Assembly (NCBI GenBank): GCA_019843655.1
Contig: JACDQD010000007.1
Span: 25,996,365-26,060,364, forward strand
Source: Lethocerus indicus
Taxonomy: Eukaryota > Arthropoda > Insecta > Hemiptera > Belostomatidae
DNA length: 64,000 nucleotides
Reading direction: 5' to 3'
How positions within the stretch are numbered: the stretch's first letter is position 1; every line of letters begins with the position of its first letter. The notes beneath the pieces are model-generated. The model worked only from the letters and a program-made list of their open reading frames with translations, was not told the origin of the DNA and made no database searches. This document shows positions 50,801-59,623 of this stretch, piece after piece. The position numbers and the translations under genes are program-made.

Positions 50801-53185
50801 AGTTTCTTGAATTGATATTTACTTTGACAAAGCAATTAATCGTCATACTTCTGATACTTTTTCCAGATACGAAAGTACAACAATGCATTTATGTAAATAT
50901 AATTAAGTTAATTTTAACAATTTTCAAATTAATCACTGAGACAAATATCGTAATTTATTTAATATTATAAATGTGTGGCCTTAAGATGATGCAACCATGT
51001 GAAATTTCTGAAAGGATTAGCACATGTGTGCGACAATAGAATTTTTTTGTTCCAATATTGATAACATTTTATCATTTTTGCGCACAATATTCTGTTAATA
51101 TTACAGTACACCTCTACATGCTTACATACAAAGAGAGTCTTAAAAATGACTTCGTTCTTTTTTAGCCTAGTTTCGATTTATTTGTGGCTTTGTATATTGG
51201 GAAATGGGTACTGGATCTGTAACGCTTATGCGCTTCATTAAATTTACCGATGTCCAATAAATATCACAAATTGAATGAAAGGGAAGTGAAACATCCTGTT
51301 TCTGTTCAGTAGCTTTTTGTTTTACGAGCGAACAGGCCAACCACCCAGGAATAAATTTTGTCCAAGCACTTGCTCATGCATGACCTCTCCTGTAGTTAGT
51401 AGCGTTAAATCAGAATTGAATGTGTACTTTTCACAAGCACCGAAACAAGCGTAAAACGTCCATTCGTAAAAAGTAATAGAATTGCAAGTGTTCAGTAGTG
51501 ACAATAAATAAGCTCATACTGACAATAGAAAGCAAAAGAGAGTGGACATCAATAGAAAAACAATGGTTCTCCTTATTCAAAATAAAACATAGCAATTCAG
51601 GTTTTCTATTGCTGTTCATCACACCTCCAATATCTTATAAAAAAATAAAAATAAAATATAAATGTACATAAATATTCATTATTATTAAAGTATATGTAAA
51701 TATATAATTTAAGATATTTATTTGCAGTTGTAAACTGACTCGTTGTAAATAGACTGGACATTGGAGCTCCTGGAACTAAATAGGCATAGATAGACTGGAC
51801 ATTGGAGCTACTAGAATGAAATAGGCATAGATAGACTGGGCATTGGAGCTACTAGAATAAAATAGGCAAAGGTAGACTGGACATTGGAGGTACTAGAATG
51901 AAATAGGCACAGATAGACTGGACACTGGAGGTACTAGAATAAAATGGTCCAATCCCATTAGACCGGAAAGGGTTAAAAGTCAAATAAGCGATCTAAATAT
52001 AAAAATATCGCCCTTTCTTTTATCATTTAGTCTTACCAATAATAAACCGCCGTACATTTCGGAACGCACATTCGGTCTTTACAGTTATCCGAACCTCAGT
52101 TTTTTATTCATTTCCCGCATTTCGCAGAAACCACAGTGCCAAACATTACCGCCACCGCACCTCGCCCGACTGCAACACGGTGGCCTCGTTCGACTCGTCC
52201 AGCTCCGAATCGAGGGGAGGACATGGAGGGGAACTCCTAGAATGAAATAGGCATAGATAGACTGGGCATTGGAGGTGCTAGAATGAAATAGGCAAAGATA
52301 GACTGGACATTGGTGGTACTTGAATGAAATAGGCATAGATGGACTGGACATTGGAGCTCCTAGAATAAAATAGGTAAAGATAGACTGGACATTGGAGGTA
52401 TTAGAATGGAATAGGCATCGATAGACTGAACATTGGAGATCCTGGAATTAAATAGGCAAGGATAGACTGGTCATTGGAGCTCCTAGAATGAAATAGGCAT
52501 AGATGGACTGGACATTGGAGCTCCTAGAATGGAATAGGCATAGATAGACTGGTCATTGGAGCTCCTAGAATGAAATAGGCAAAGATAGACTGGACATTGG
52601 AACTCCTGGAATGAAATAGGCGTAGATAGACTGGATATTGGAGGTACTAGAATAAAATGGTCCAATCCCATTGGACCGGAAAGGGTTAACAACCAAATAA
52701 GCGATCCAAATATAAAAATATCGCCCTTTCTTTTAACATTTAGTCTTACCAATAATAAACCGCCGTACATTTCGACACGCACATTTATCCGAACCTTAGT
52801 TTTTTATTCATTTCCCGCATTTCGCAGAAACCACAGTGCCAAACATTACCGCCACCGCGCCTCGCCCGATTGCAACACGGTGGCCTCGTTCGACTCGTCC
52901 AGCTCCGAATCGAGGGGAGGACTGAACCGGTACTACAGGCAGGCATGGGAGAACCTGCACAGGTCGGCCAGCATGAAGGCGTCGGCGGCGGCCGTCCAGG
53001 GGCAGGAGGCCAAGGAGTCGCCCGACCTGGGGCCCAACCCGCACAGGACCCTCGCCGCCCACCACAACCACAGTCACCAGCACCAGCACCAGCACCAGCA
53101 GCACCAGCAGCAGCAGCAGAACAGGCACCACCACAATCACCACCACCACCACGGCGAGTGGAGGCCGGCCAAGCCCAGATACTGA
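41628..53185 (+). CDS. CG9095: Fucolectin / C-type lectin / triple-sushi transmembrane protein (CG9095-like), 5' end missing
   Basis: Ten exons join in one frame: 41628-41840, 41927-42150, 43104-43315, 44253-44461, 44990-45166, 45348-45527, 45635-45820, 47223-47543, 47990-48071 and 52828-53185. They give about 720 residues ending at TGA 53183-53185. Domains in order are fucolectin/F5_8-type (exons 1-2), C-type lectin (exons 3-4), three sushi/CCP modules (one per exon, 5-7), a Thr/Pro-rich stalk (exon 8), one transmembrane helix (exon 9) and a cytoplasmic tail (exon 10). All introns are GT..AG and split codons consistently. From family knowledge, this order matches insect CG9095 and the adhesion protein Furrowed, a planar-polarity factor; three sushi modules rather than about ten favours CG9095. 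The inferred role is cell-surface adhesion or glycan recognition. The first exon seen starts inside a codon, so at least one upstream exon with the signal peptide is missing. Assignment to the insect lectin-sushi family is firm; orthology to CG9095 rests on memory of the family. Confidence 0.88.
41927..42150 (+). CDS. CG9095: Lectin gene exon: second half of fucolectin domain
   Basis: It follows a short 86-bp intron (acceptor cttgcag). It encodes KNKPATIVVRVGNNRPD, then a Cys-containing stretch ending in LSICEAFVYTDQ, the C-terminal strand of a fucolectin/discoidin-like jelly roll. It ends in phase 0 at CAG|gtagga. The paired cysteines (PVC..LPC..SIC) fit the family disulphides. Confidence 0.9.
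42189..42815 (-). mobile_element. piggyBac-like deletion derivative in lectin-gene intron
   Basis: TTAA sites at 42189-42192 and 42812-42815 bound inverted ends ccctttgcactccg / cggagtgcaaaggt (one change from perfect). Inside, on the reverse strand, is an intact 52-codon ORF and subterminal palindrome text (cctcagaggggac). The element looks like a 5' end plus transposase N-terminus fused to the far terminus. It sits between the fucolectin and C-type lectin exons. Confidence 0.88.
42225..42383 (-). CDS. Truncated piggyBac-type transposase N-terminus (52 aa)
   Basis: It starts ATG at 42383 (reverse) and stops TAG at 42225. It reads MAKRSNRIEYHDTSSSEDEL and continues to a second acidic cluster (NDSSDSDIG). 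Such an acidic Ser/Asp/Glu leader is usual before piggyBac transposase cores. No catalytic domain is present; it is a remnant peptide at most. Confidence 0.6.
   Translation of the reverse strand: MAKRSNRIEYHDTSSSEDELQIDVYTDRLERLYLDQNDSSDSDIGQQPRSSW
43104..43315 (+). CDS. CG9095: Lectin gene exon: first half of C-type lectin domain
   Basis: The acceptor is ttgcag, phase 0. It encodes ERCPQF and GKCYIFYNRQPLNL, then the classic DALSFCNTRGGTLVDE motif in which the first conserved CTL cysteine and the G-G-x-L-V strand are recognisable. It ends AG|gtcagg inside an Arg codon completed by the next exon. Confidence 0.92.
44253..44461 (+). CDS. CG9095: Lectin gene exon: second half of C-type lectin domain
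   Basis: It completes the fold with YWMGAVRD, NNWKWINGQDV, DEDCARF, WLWSDTNC and INYICQ. The fold residues (WMG, WxW, last two Cys pairs) are intact. The usual EPN/QPD sugar-specificity tripeptide is LPG (WNLPGNDEDC), and WND is WSD. Calcium-dependent sugar binding by the canonical site is therefore doubtful. Confidence 0.93.
44990..45166 (+). CDS. CG9095: Lectin gene exon: sushi/CCP domain 1
   Basis: This one-exon CCP module has all four cysteines in order: KACGKP, QYSCDEG, NRICLPTG, PPVCK. Acceptor is attgcag, donor C|gtaagt. The usual Trp before the last cysteine is absent (GFYNEFPPVC). Confidence 0.92.
45348..45527 (+). CDS. CG9095: Lectin gene exon: sushi/CCP domain 2
   Basis: This is a complete CCP module. 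Cysteines fall in IQCGFP, VVYSCDEGF, QLTCDLDE and PPRCQ, with the canonical Trp (RWDGPPP). Phase-1 in and out, like its neighbours, the signature of modules that spread by exon shuffling. Confidence 0.94.
45635..45820 (+). CDS. CG9095: Lectin gene exon: sushi/CCP domain 3
   Basis: Third CCP module: ILCPDPPSIANGDM, VEYSCVSRKYKL, QITCLPNGKYD, PPICK. Tyr replaces the usual Trp before the final cysteine. An NIT sequon lies in the first half. Phase 1 at both ends. Confidence 0.93.
45821..47222. other. Lectin-gene intron between sushi 3 and stalk
   Basis: 1.4 kb, very AT-rich, with no ORF of note and no recognised repeat. Confidence 0.8.
47223..47543 (+). CDS. CG9095: Lectin gene exon: Thr/Pro-rich extracellular stalk
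   Basis: A GC-rich exon of about 107 codons, acceptor cctgcag, donor G|gtaagt. It starts EDTRLPIVTASRPTTTLRV and continues through a run of Thr, Pro and Arg (PQRTTTTTASTAEPE), then a less biased part near PPQIVVVSARPHDN. The composition suggests an O-glycosylated juxtamembrane stalk. The other two forward frames are also partly open because of GC content, but only this one matches the splice phases on both sides. Confidence 0.87.
47990..48071 (+). CDS. CG9095: Lectin gene exon: transmembrane helix
   Basis: A short 82-bp exon between tttacag and G|gtcagt. It encodes an uninterrupted hydrophobic span of about 24 residues beginning AIIALGVFGGFVFL and ending VVILIKR, so a stop-transfer Lys-Arg follows the helix. 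It ends two bases into an Arg codon, so any following exon must supply one base first. Confidence 0.9.
49388..49887. repeat. 163-bp tandem array in last lectin-gene intron
   Basis: The phrase taccttgaat recurs at 49388, 49551, 49714 and, changed, at 49877: an exact 163-bp period, three full copies and the start of a fourth. Each unit contains ttttttgagcactcgat and attttgggaatttaaactga. The fourth copy is interrupted by a family A fragment at about 49887-49946, after which gaagaacattcttgt resumes. Confidence 0.93.
49887..49946. mobile_element. Family A fold-back element, right-end fragment
   Basis: It reads ggtctagcaaaagaccaaac, cagcgagaggagac and aaatctacggtat, matching the right half of the 19294-19754 and 55380-55715 copies. 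The left part is missing. It lies inside the fourth copy of the 163-bp tandem unit, so it inserted after or during array growth. Confidence 0.85.
50169..50319 (+). CDS. Candidate alternative terminal exon of the lectin gene
   Basis: A GC-rich island in an AT-rich intron. It follows a T/G-rich tract and the acceptor tcgtctgcag (ends 50168). Entering with the one base required by the transmembrane exon, the frame is open for about 50 codons (SGRRAKVPPTRAMPSRWYTL, later RRQFARAYRSRAGYF) to TGA 50317-50319. The result would be a basic, Arg-rich cytoplasmic tail in place of the canonical one. I do not recognise the peptide, and no conservation can be checked here. The reverse strand is also open for 159 codons across the same island (50040-50519), so an antisense ORF or an old insertion remains possible. 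Confidence 0.45.
51932..52222. repeat. Segmental duplication, upstream copy
   Basis: It matches 52649-52922 with few changes and one ~13-base extra piece near 52073. It carries intron sequence (aataagcgatc, atcgccctttcttt), the polypyrimidine tract, the splice acceptor and the first 95 bases of the last lectin exon. With the minisatellite in front, the arrangement is [minisatellite-X-exon half] followed by [minisatellite-X-exon]. Confidence 0.93.
52128..52245 (+). pseudogene. Duplicated 5' half of the last lectin-gene exon (decoy terminal exon)
   Basis: Positions 52128-52222 copy 52828-52922 almost exactly, including the acceptor ttcgcag. The only coding change is Ala to Thr (HRTSPDC), plus a silent GAT/GAC. 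The copy breaks off after ESRGG and runs into minisatellite, reading HGGELLE and stopping at TGA 52243-52245. If used, it would remove the NRYYRQAWENLH part of the tail and the His/Gln tract. It could be a real alternative last exon or inert duplication debris. Confidence 0.75.
52828..53185 (+). CDS. CG9095: Lectin gene last exon: cytoplasmic tail
   Basis: The acceptor is ttcgcag (ends 52827). One base completes the Arg codon, then NHSAKHYRHRASPDCNTVAS, a Ser-rich block (DSSSSESRGG) and LNRYYRQAWENLHRSAS. I recognise this stretch as the conserved tail of the insect family. After about residue 65 it becomes species-like low complexity: a His/Gln tract from 53063 to 53150 (CAG/CAC codons), then GEWRPAKPRY and TGA 53183-53185. 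The Ser-rich and Tyr-containing motif could be a signalling or sorting site (inference). Confidence 0.9.
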
Positions 53186-54600
53186 GCCGCCCCCTGTATC
53201 GACGCGACACCCCCTAATCAACCCTATACAACCTACGCAACATCGATACAGATACGAATACACTTGAAATAACCCTAGGGGAAATGGGGGGGGAACTCAA
53301 ATCCGGGAAGAGAGCTGTAGAAATTTTCCGCGAGAAGCGCTAGAAAATCCTTCGCGTATACCTTCGAGGACGATGCTCAAACATTTAAAATCAAATCTTT
53401 TTACAAAGTTACTTTCCGATTCATTTTTTTGTTTGTCCGTAAAATATTTCCGGAACAAGAAAACAGTTTTAAACTTATATTTACTTAAATTAAGGAATAT
53501 TTTTATATCGAACGGCAATCCGAGTCGCTGATATTTCGCCTTAAAACCAGCAGCGCGACCATCGTTCCGACAGGTCTATAAATACAGCAAAAAAACGTGC
53601 GAATCGTAGATTGGGGGAAGCTGTAGAGTTTCCCCTTTAAGAAGCCGGGCAAAATCCTTTTAAAAAAGCGTTTAAAATGCTCAGCCCGGAAAACGACAGT
53701 CTAACGATTGCGCCCGAACGAACGTTTAATGCAAGTTATACCGAAAAAAAACCATGTTTTTGTAATATATATAGGAGAAAACAGTTCTAAACGCGTTACG
53801 CGAAATACCGTTAAATTATTATTTTAGACGTCGCCGACAGGGTGTTGAATTGAGTGATGTCTTTACAGTGTCAAATATACGAACAGATATTCGCCGGGTA
53901 CCCTATTCAATTTTGTAATCGTCCACCCGACATCGATACGGTAGATCCGAATATTTTAAATAGCGCGAGGGAAACTTAGAAGAAAGTATGTGGAAACGCA
54001 GATCCGGAAAGAGCATGTCCAAGTTAAGTCGGGGGGTGAATTTGTATGTAGTGGGGCTTCGCCGAGAAGCCGGCGTAAAATCCTTTTACCTCCGGGGACT
54101 TAGGATTATTTTTGAAAAATAAAATGCCCCGAGACGAAAGTGTAATATACGTTATATACCAAAAAAAAATTAAATATTTTTTTACAAAGTTACTTTCCGA
54201 TTATTTTCGTTATTTCTGTTTGTAAAATATATATCTATACAAAACGGGGGAGTGACAATTCTTGTTTACGAACTCGTTAAATCTGTAATACCGGTAAACT
54301 ATTATTTATTTTGAGACGTCGCCAGTACGTTGATAAAATGTAATTAAAAAGAGAAGAAAAATGTTATTAACAAATATTCTAGTTACTAATTGTTGAGAGC
54401 TAGTTTATTTATGAAGTGGGTCTTTCTAGCTCTGTGTAAAGTAATATATTGGTTTATTGATGAATATCGGCCGATTTTACGTACGGCGTTGAAATACATT
54501 TTCGTTAACATTCCGTAAACAGTGTAAACAATTGTAATTGTAATAGCGAAATCGACGAATTCCTTAGCCGTACTTTTTTCAACATCCAAAAATAAAAGTA
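53186..54600 (+). other. Probable 3' UTR of the lectin gene with degenerate repeats
   Basis: No ORF continues after the stop. Three diverged copies of a block of roughly 300 bp can be traced from about 53300, 53610 and 54000. Shared phrases are tttttacaaagttactttcc (53398 and 54180) and aaatccttttaa/aaatccttttac (53650 and 54078). Candidate poly(A) signals AATAAA lie at 54118-54123 and 54591-54596. The UTR end is not determined. Confidence 0.4.
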
Positions 54601-55379
54601 CGGCCGATGCAATTCTTGATTGTTCTACCAGAGAAATTTATGCCTAATTTAGTGCCTTTTATTTTACTCTATGAATTTTTACTTGTAGTCTTATTTTTAC
54701 TTTTAATCTAAATTTTTTTTATATATAATTATTTCATAGACGTTCTTTTTTATTATTTATTTAGTAACAATGAAAGTTGTATAAAGTGTCGTGTGATTTA
54801 ATTCTGCATTCACAAAATAATGCCTTTGTATATAATGAAGAGGCCTTTCTTTTCTTTTTTTTACCTGTTAAAAAATGTTAAATAACAAGTATATATTTAT
54901 GTGTTGTATGTATGTATGTATCTATAAATATAAATATATATATAATTAAATTGTTAAACGTGTTTTTGTTGAACATCAATGTTAATTTATGACGATTCCA
55001 GGTTCTCGCAATGAGCGTTTTTTTTTGTCGTCTTTTTTTTAGGTTTTTCGGCACCGAGACATTTTTTTTAAAAAACGAAACAAAACCTTTTCGAAGTGCG
55101 CGCAACGGCACTGACCTCAATAATACAATTTTCAACAAAAGGTTTTTTGGGTCGCCTCCCCAACCGTTAGTTAAGTCTTACCGTTAGTGGAAGGCACCGG
55201 AGTTGACTCTATAATAATGGCATTGGCTCCAGAACAGGAGGGACAATTGACAAAATGAGCCGGCCTCTTAAGCGCTCCCCATCACCAGTTCAAACCCGTA
55301 ACCCCCGGCAATATTTTAATCCGGTTCAAGATCAACGCTATCAACGGATATCGGTTTTTTTGTACAGAATATTTTATTA

Positions 55380-55715
55380 GTTCAACATACCTGTTTGCGG
55401 TCTGCGAGGGGTTGGAATACCGTAGATTTCGCGTGTTTCTGTCTCCTCTCGACGGTTTGCTCTTTTACTATACCGATTTCGGCCGCTCGCCGTCTTCAGT
55501 AGCGGTGTCAGTCACTTTTGACAATTTGGATGTTTTTTTTTGGCCACCCTCACTGCACTGTGTCACTGTCACTTGTACTGTGTGGTGGTTGTCTGTTTGT
55601 CGTGTGTACGTGTCTCGTTATTGTACATCCAAAGTGCCAAAAGTGACTCTAACACCTGGCTACTGAAGATGGCGAGCAGCCGAAACCGGTCTAGCAAAAG
55701 ACCAACAAATCTACG
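55380..55715. mobile_element. Family A fold-back element, full copy (336 bp)
   Basis: The left end gttcaacatacctgtttg and right end aaatctacg enclose inverted arms (ctcgccgtcttcagtagcgg against ctactgaagatggcgagcag). Direct repeats GAATATTTTATTA (13 bp) flank it at 55367-55379 and 55716-55728. It lies between the lectin and SAPCD2-like genes. Confidence 0.92.
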
Positions 55716-55729
55716 GAATATTTTATTAT

Positions 55730-57026
55730 TGGTTTTTTAAAAAAAGGAGGAATCTCGAGTGCAGGCCGGTGTTATTTGAACGAGCCATTCGATAATTCTG
55801 GGAAAACGACGCTATAAACGCTATAAGGTATAGAACCGAAGATAATTCGAAAGAGATAATAAATATCTTAAGATATATATATAAAGACCAGATGATGATA
55901 GATAAGCCGGCGGTTACATCACCCTGAGAAGAATCCTCCCGAGTTATAGTACTTCCGGCTGTACCTCGCGTTTTGCTCATTCAATTGCGCAATGCTGTCC
56001 AATCAATATTAAATAGAAATTTGACGACAGTCCTGCATAAAGAAGGTCTAGTGCATTGCTGTGCTAGAGTTTGTCGTGAAGTTCACAGCCGTTGAAGAGC
56101 ACTCGGTTCAGTGGAGCATGTCGCAATCGGCGACCCCGCCCCTAACGCCGCTTCCTGCGGCCGAAAACGGGAACGTTTCAGAGCACAACCGACCGATTCT
56201 CCGACAATAGAACAACATACAGAAAACACAAAATGAAGAACAGTGATATTCTACACACGCTCTTACGCAGAGTTATTTAATCGCAGGGTTAGACACCTCT
56301 ATCTCTGGGAGATTAAGGACCAAGCAATCGGACCACACTTTTGCACCGGGGTGACGACACTCGTCCAAAACTGAAAATAGACTGCAACAGAAATTTAGAT
56401 TGGTGGTTAAACTGAGGGTGGGCACTTATGTCTAATAAATATAACGCTTAAACATAATCTGGGAGCTGACTAAATTGGACCAATCCCAGACGATTCTTGG
56501 ACTCGAGAAGGGAAGCCGCATGCATGATGTATCTTTCTGTATTTTTCCATTCTGGTCTGTCTATAATTAATTTCAAGTAGCGATTTTGAAATTTTAACCA
56601 TTCAATAGACGCTAAGTAGCGCCGAAACGGGGAAAACCATTAATCGGGTTTTACGGACGCGTTAAGTTCACGCTTTAAGTAGGCGATCCGCTGTCTGCGG
56701 CACGTTCGAAAACGAGCGTGAAAAATGACCGATTGTCGGTACAATTTCCCCTCGCTTCCTTATATATATCGCCCTGCTCTATTTCCGCATTATCCGTACG
56801 CGATCCTAATTTCAGAAACGATCCACTTCGACTCGTTGAATTACGACTCGTTCTGTGACTGCGAAGGAAGTATTCATTCTTTCCCTACTGTTTTTTTTTG
56901 CCCGTGCCTGGCATGAATGGGTTCAGTCACGCCCTTCCTAACTGTTTTTCTCTTTGACAATAAGAGTCAGGATATTTAATTTGTACAATCGACCGTTAAA
57001 CGTATTCAAAATCGATTTAAAATAGC

Positions 57027-57081
<55 letters not shown>

Positions 57082-57779
57082 TTATTTATTTATTCGCATT
57101 TCTAGTACCGATCAGACTACCAACTGATAGCGCGGTTTTAAATATCAAGAAAAAATTCCCTTAATCCAATAAAGACTAGCTGGCTACAAATGTTCAGCAG
57201 TTACTGGCTGAAAGTTAAATATCGAAGTATATTTAAATACAAATAACTGTGCAATAAGTAATACGTTTAGTTCCTTGTTTCCTGTTAGAATACGAAAATT
57301 GAATGAAAATATATAAATGGCCAGACTGGGCGTCCCATACACTTTGAAAAATATCCCAATAATGTTGAATTTTTTCCATTCGGGACCCAACGTTAAAATT
57401 CTTTATCGTTCATAAAAACGCCCACATTATTTTACACAATACCGTTAATTGGGCACTTGTCATTTATACATACAGATAAAAAAAAATCGCGCGATGTCGA
57501 CGTTATAAATTGATGTACGCCTAATCTAAAATATCCCGAGTATTTCCGTTTGATTCGACCTTTTAAATAGAAAATAAGCCGCGCCTTCGAACGTACAAAG
57601 TAATAAGTTAGCTGCCCTATATTCTTTTCAATTCGACGATAAACTTTCACACTGGGTTCTAAACCTTGTGTATATATATAATATATATAAGTTGGCTCAT
57701 TCAAAATTTGTTTTTTCCGTTTCATTTAATCGCCTCCTCCGATCTGCAGCGTGCGTTAATAATTTTGATCGTAGCGAAA
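55730..57779. other. Intergenic DNA between lectin and SAPCD2-like genes
   Basis: No recognisable gene. A TA/TTTA microsatellite lies at 57030-57096. Confidence 0.6.
57030..57096. repeat. (TA)n followed by (TTTA)n microsatellite
   Basis: About 23 TA units, then tttatttatttatttatt. Confidence 0.95.
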
Positions 57780-58068
57780 ACGCTCCGGCGTTCATTTTAG
57801 AGGCGGGGACGGGCGGCGGGTTGGCAGCACTGTCGGGACGGCTGGGCAAACGGACATTCGGTCGGTGGCTTGTGTCGGGAGCGTACCATCGGTCGGCTGT
57901 CGCGCTGTGGCGGGGCGAGAAGAAAAAGGAAATAGGAAGGAGTTGGAGGAAGCGGAGTTGGGCCGGTGTTTATAAAGTGGGCGGGGGGATGACTCGGCCG
58001 TGGACGGTTGTACAGAGCGCGGCTGCGTCCGTCCGCTTCGACGGGCATAGATAGCCCGGCCGTGCAGA
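57780..58068 (+). promoter_or_regulatory. GC-rich promoter / 5' UTR of the SAPCD2-like gene
   Basis: A CpG-rich stretch in AT-rich surroundings, ending at the start codon. It contains TATAAAG at 57971-57977 and a GC-box-like GGGCGGGG at 57979-57986. The TATA spacing would put transcription start near 58000. A 21-codon upstream ORF (57989-58054) would lie in the leader only if transcription starts earlier. Promoter function is inferred from composition and position. Confidence 0.45.
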
Positions 58069-58095
58069 ATGTCGGACAGGTTCGATCCGAGCAGG
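58069..58095 (+). CDS. SAPCD2: SAPCD2-like exon 1 (nine codons)
   Basis: It encodes MSDRFDPSR and ends phase 0 at AGG|gtgagtag. It was chosen because the donor is strong, the phase fits exon 2, and a GC-rich TATA-containing stretch lies directly upstream. The in-frame read-through after the donor has no family resemblance. Confidence 0.65.
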
Positions 58096-59583
58096 GTGAG
58101 TAGACCAGCAGTCACTCGGATACCAACAGGTGGCCTCCTCTCTCTCTCTCTCTCTCTCCTCCTCCAGACCTTACTCTATTTCCCTTTTTTTTCTTTTTTC
58201 CAAACTCTCTTCACCCGGCCCGCGAATATTCGAGAACCGTTACGGATTTCGTTACGGCCGTTTGCACGGCATTATTCGGTCCGTCCCGATTGAGTGTTTA
58301 GTACCGATGAAATTTACCGTCTTATTCCATTGTTAAAATTTCTCAAGGTAACCTACTTCGTTTTATCGATGCCTGTTTTTACGTCCAGCCGTCCAGTCTG
58401 CGTCGAATTTTCAGTTCGGACCGTTAAATTTAATTATTTTTCCTTCGGTTGTTGTTTTCATTTGAAAAATAATACCGTGTATGTACCGCGCTATAAAAAG
58501 AAACTGTTCTTGAGCCCTTCCTGTGTAAAAAACAAAACGTAATAATGTAACATATATTTTGTATTGTTTTGATTCTATTATTATTATAGAGTTATTAAGA
58601 AATATATTGTGAAAATTATTGAAAAGTATCTAATTTATTGTGTTTTTAACGAAGTGTCATACGACAAATTTATTTTTATTTGTTATTAGATATTTTGTGC
58701 GCTACAAATGTTTTTAACATTTTAAAATTGTATTTTTCACTTGCCAAAATATTACTTTTGAATTCATACAGTCCGTAAGAATGACTTATATTTTTATTAA
58801 TGTGAAAATGGGTATAAATATGAGTTCATTCTTAAGAATTTAGTAGGAACACAAATATGTAGGTCAGTATTTTGGTTCAAAAATTCATATATTGAAACAG
58901 GATTGCGTAACTTTCTGATGTCATCTAAAATGAGTTTTGACATTTTATTTTGATCGGGCGACATTTTTTTTCGACAAACAAATATTAAATTGTCCAAACA
59001 CAAATTATCCAATAACAATTGAATATAGATTAGATCATTATTTTTTTTCCATTATACGACCGAATGATGTACCAGAACAAGTATGATTTATCAGTTTCGA
59101 TGTTATCAGGTGAAAGCGATGCCACCCTCAATTCCACAATCGGCCACCCTCGAAGGTCTGCCGAAACAATTTGTCTCCGCCCTTCGAACACTTTTCGATA
59201 TTTTAGACGACAAAGGGTCGGGTTTTGTCAAATTTTCAGGTTTGTATTTTTAAAAAAATTTTCTCCACCTCTTACAGACAGCAGACCGGTATCGACGATT
59301 ATTTTTGCTGAATTTCTTTTTATTTTATTTTTATAGACATTGAAAAGCGATGGCAAGACGACGGGACCAAAGGTTTGCCGAAAGGTGTGATAGAGAGCCT
59401 GCGCAAAGTTACACCTCCCAATGGAATGCTTTCATTTGAACGATTCTGTGCCGGCCTTAAAATCTGCCTCCTTCGAAATCAGGTTTGTAATATTATTTAA
59501 TTCAATTAATTTGTCATCTGTATTATTTTCATGGCTGTAATGGAGCACAATACTTGGCCACTTTAACAACAACTTAACATGAA

Positions 59584-59623
<40 letters not shown>

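Larger units (their letters stand above)
51750..52660. repeat. 41-bp minisatellite in two blocks
   Basis: The unit begins tagactggacattggagc and ends aaataggcatagа-like text. Copies start at 51750, 51791, 51832, 51873 and 51914 (block 1), and at 52258, 52299, 52340, 52381, 52422, 52463, 52504, 52545, 52586 and 52627 (block 2, plus a partial from 52231). The period is exactly 41 bp with point changes only. The blocks are separated by the duplicated exon half. The period is not a multiple of three, so the ORFs across it are accidental. Confidence 0.95.
48072..52827. other. Last lectin-gene intron (4.8 kb)
   Basis: Holds, in order, the 163-bp tandem array, a family A fragment, the GC-rich candidate alternative exon, and the minisatellite with the duplicated exon half. 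Otherwise AT-rich. Confidence 0.85.

Noticed and set aside
51750..52660. Possible CRISPR-like array
   Set aside because: Units abut with no unique spacers, and the genome is eukaryotic; it is a minisatellite.
52785..53263. Long reverse ORFs over the last lectin exon
   Set aside because: Shadows of the GC-rich coding exon and His/Gln codon repeat on the other strand.
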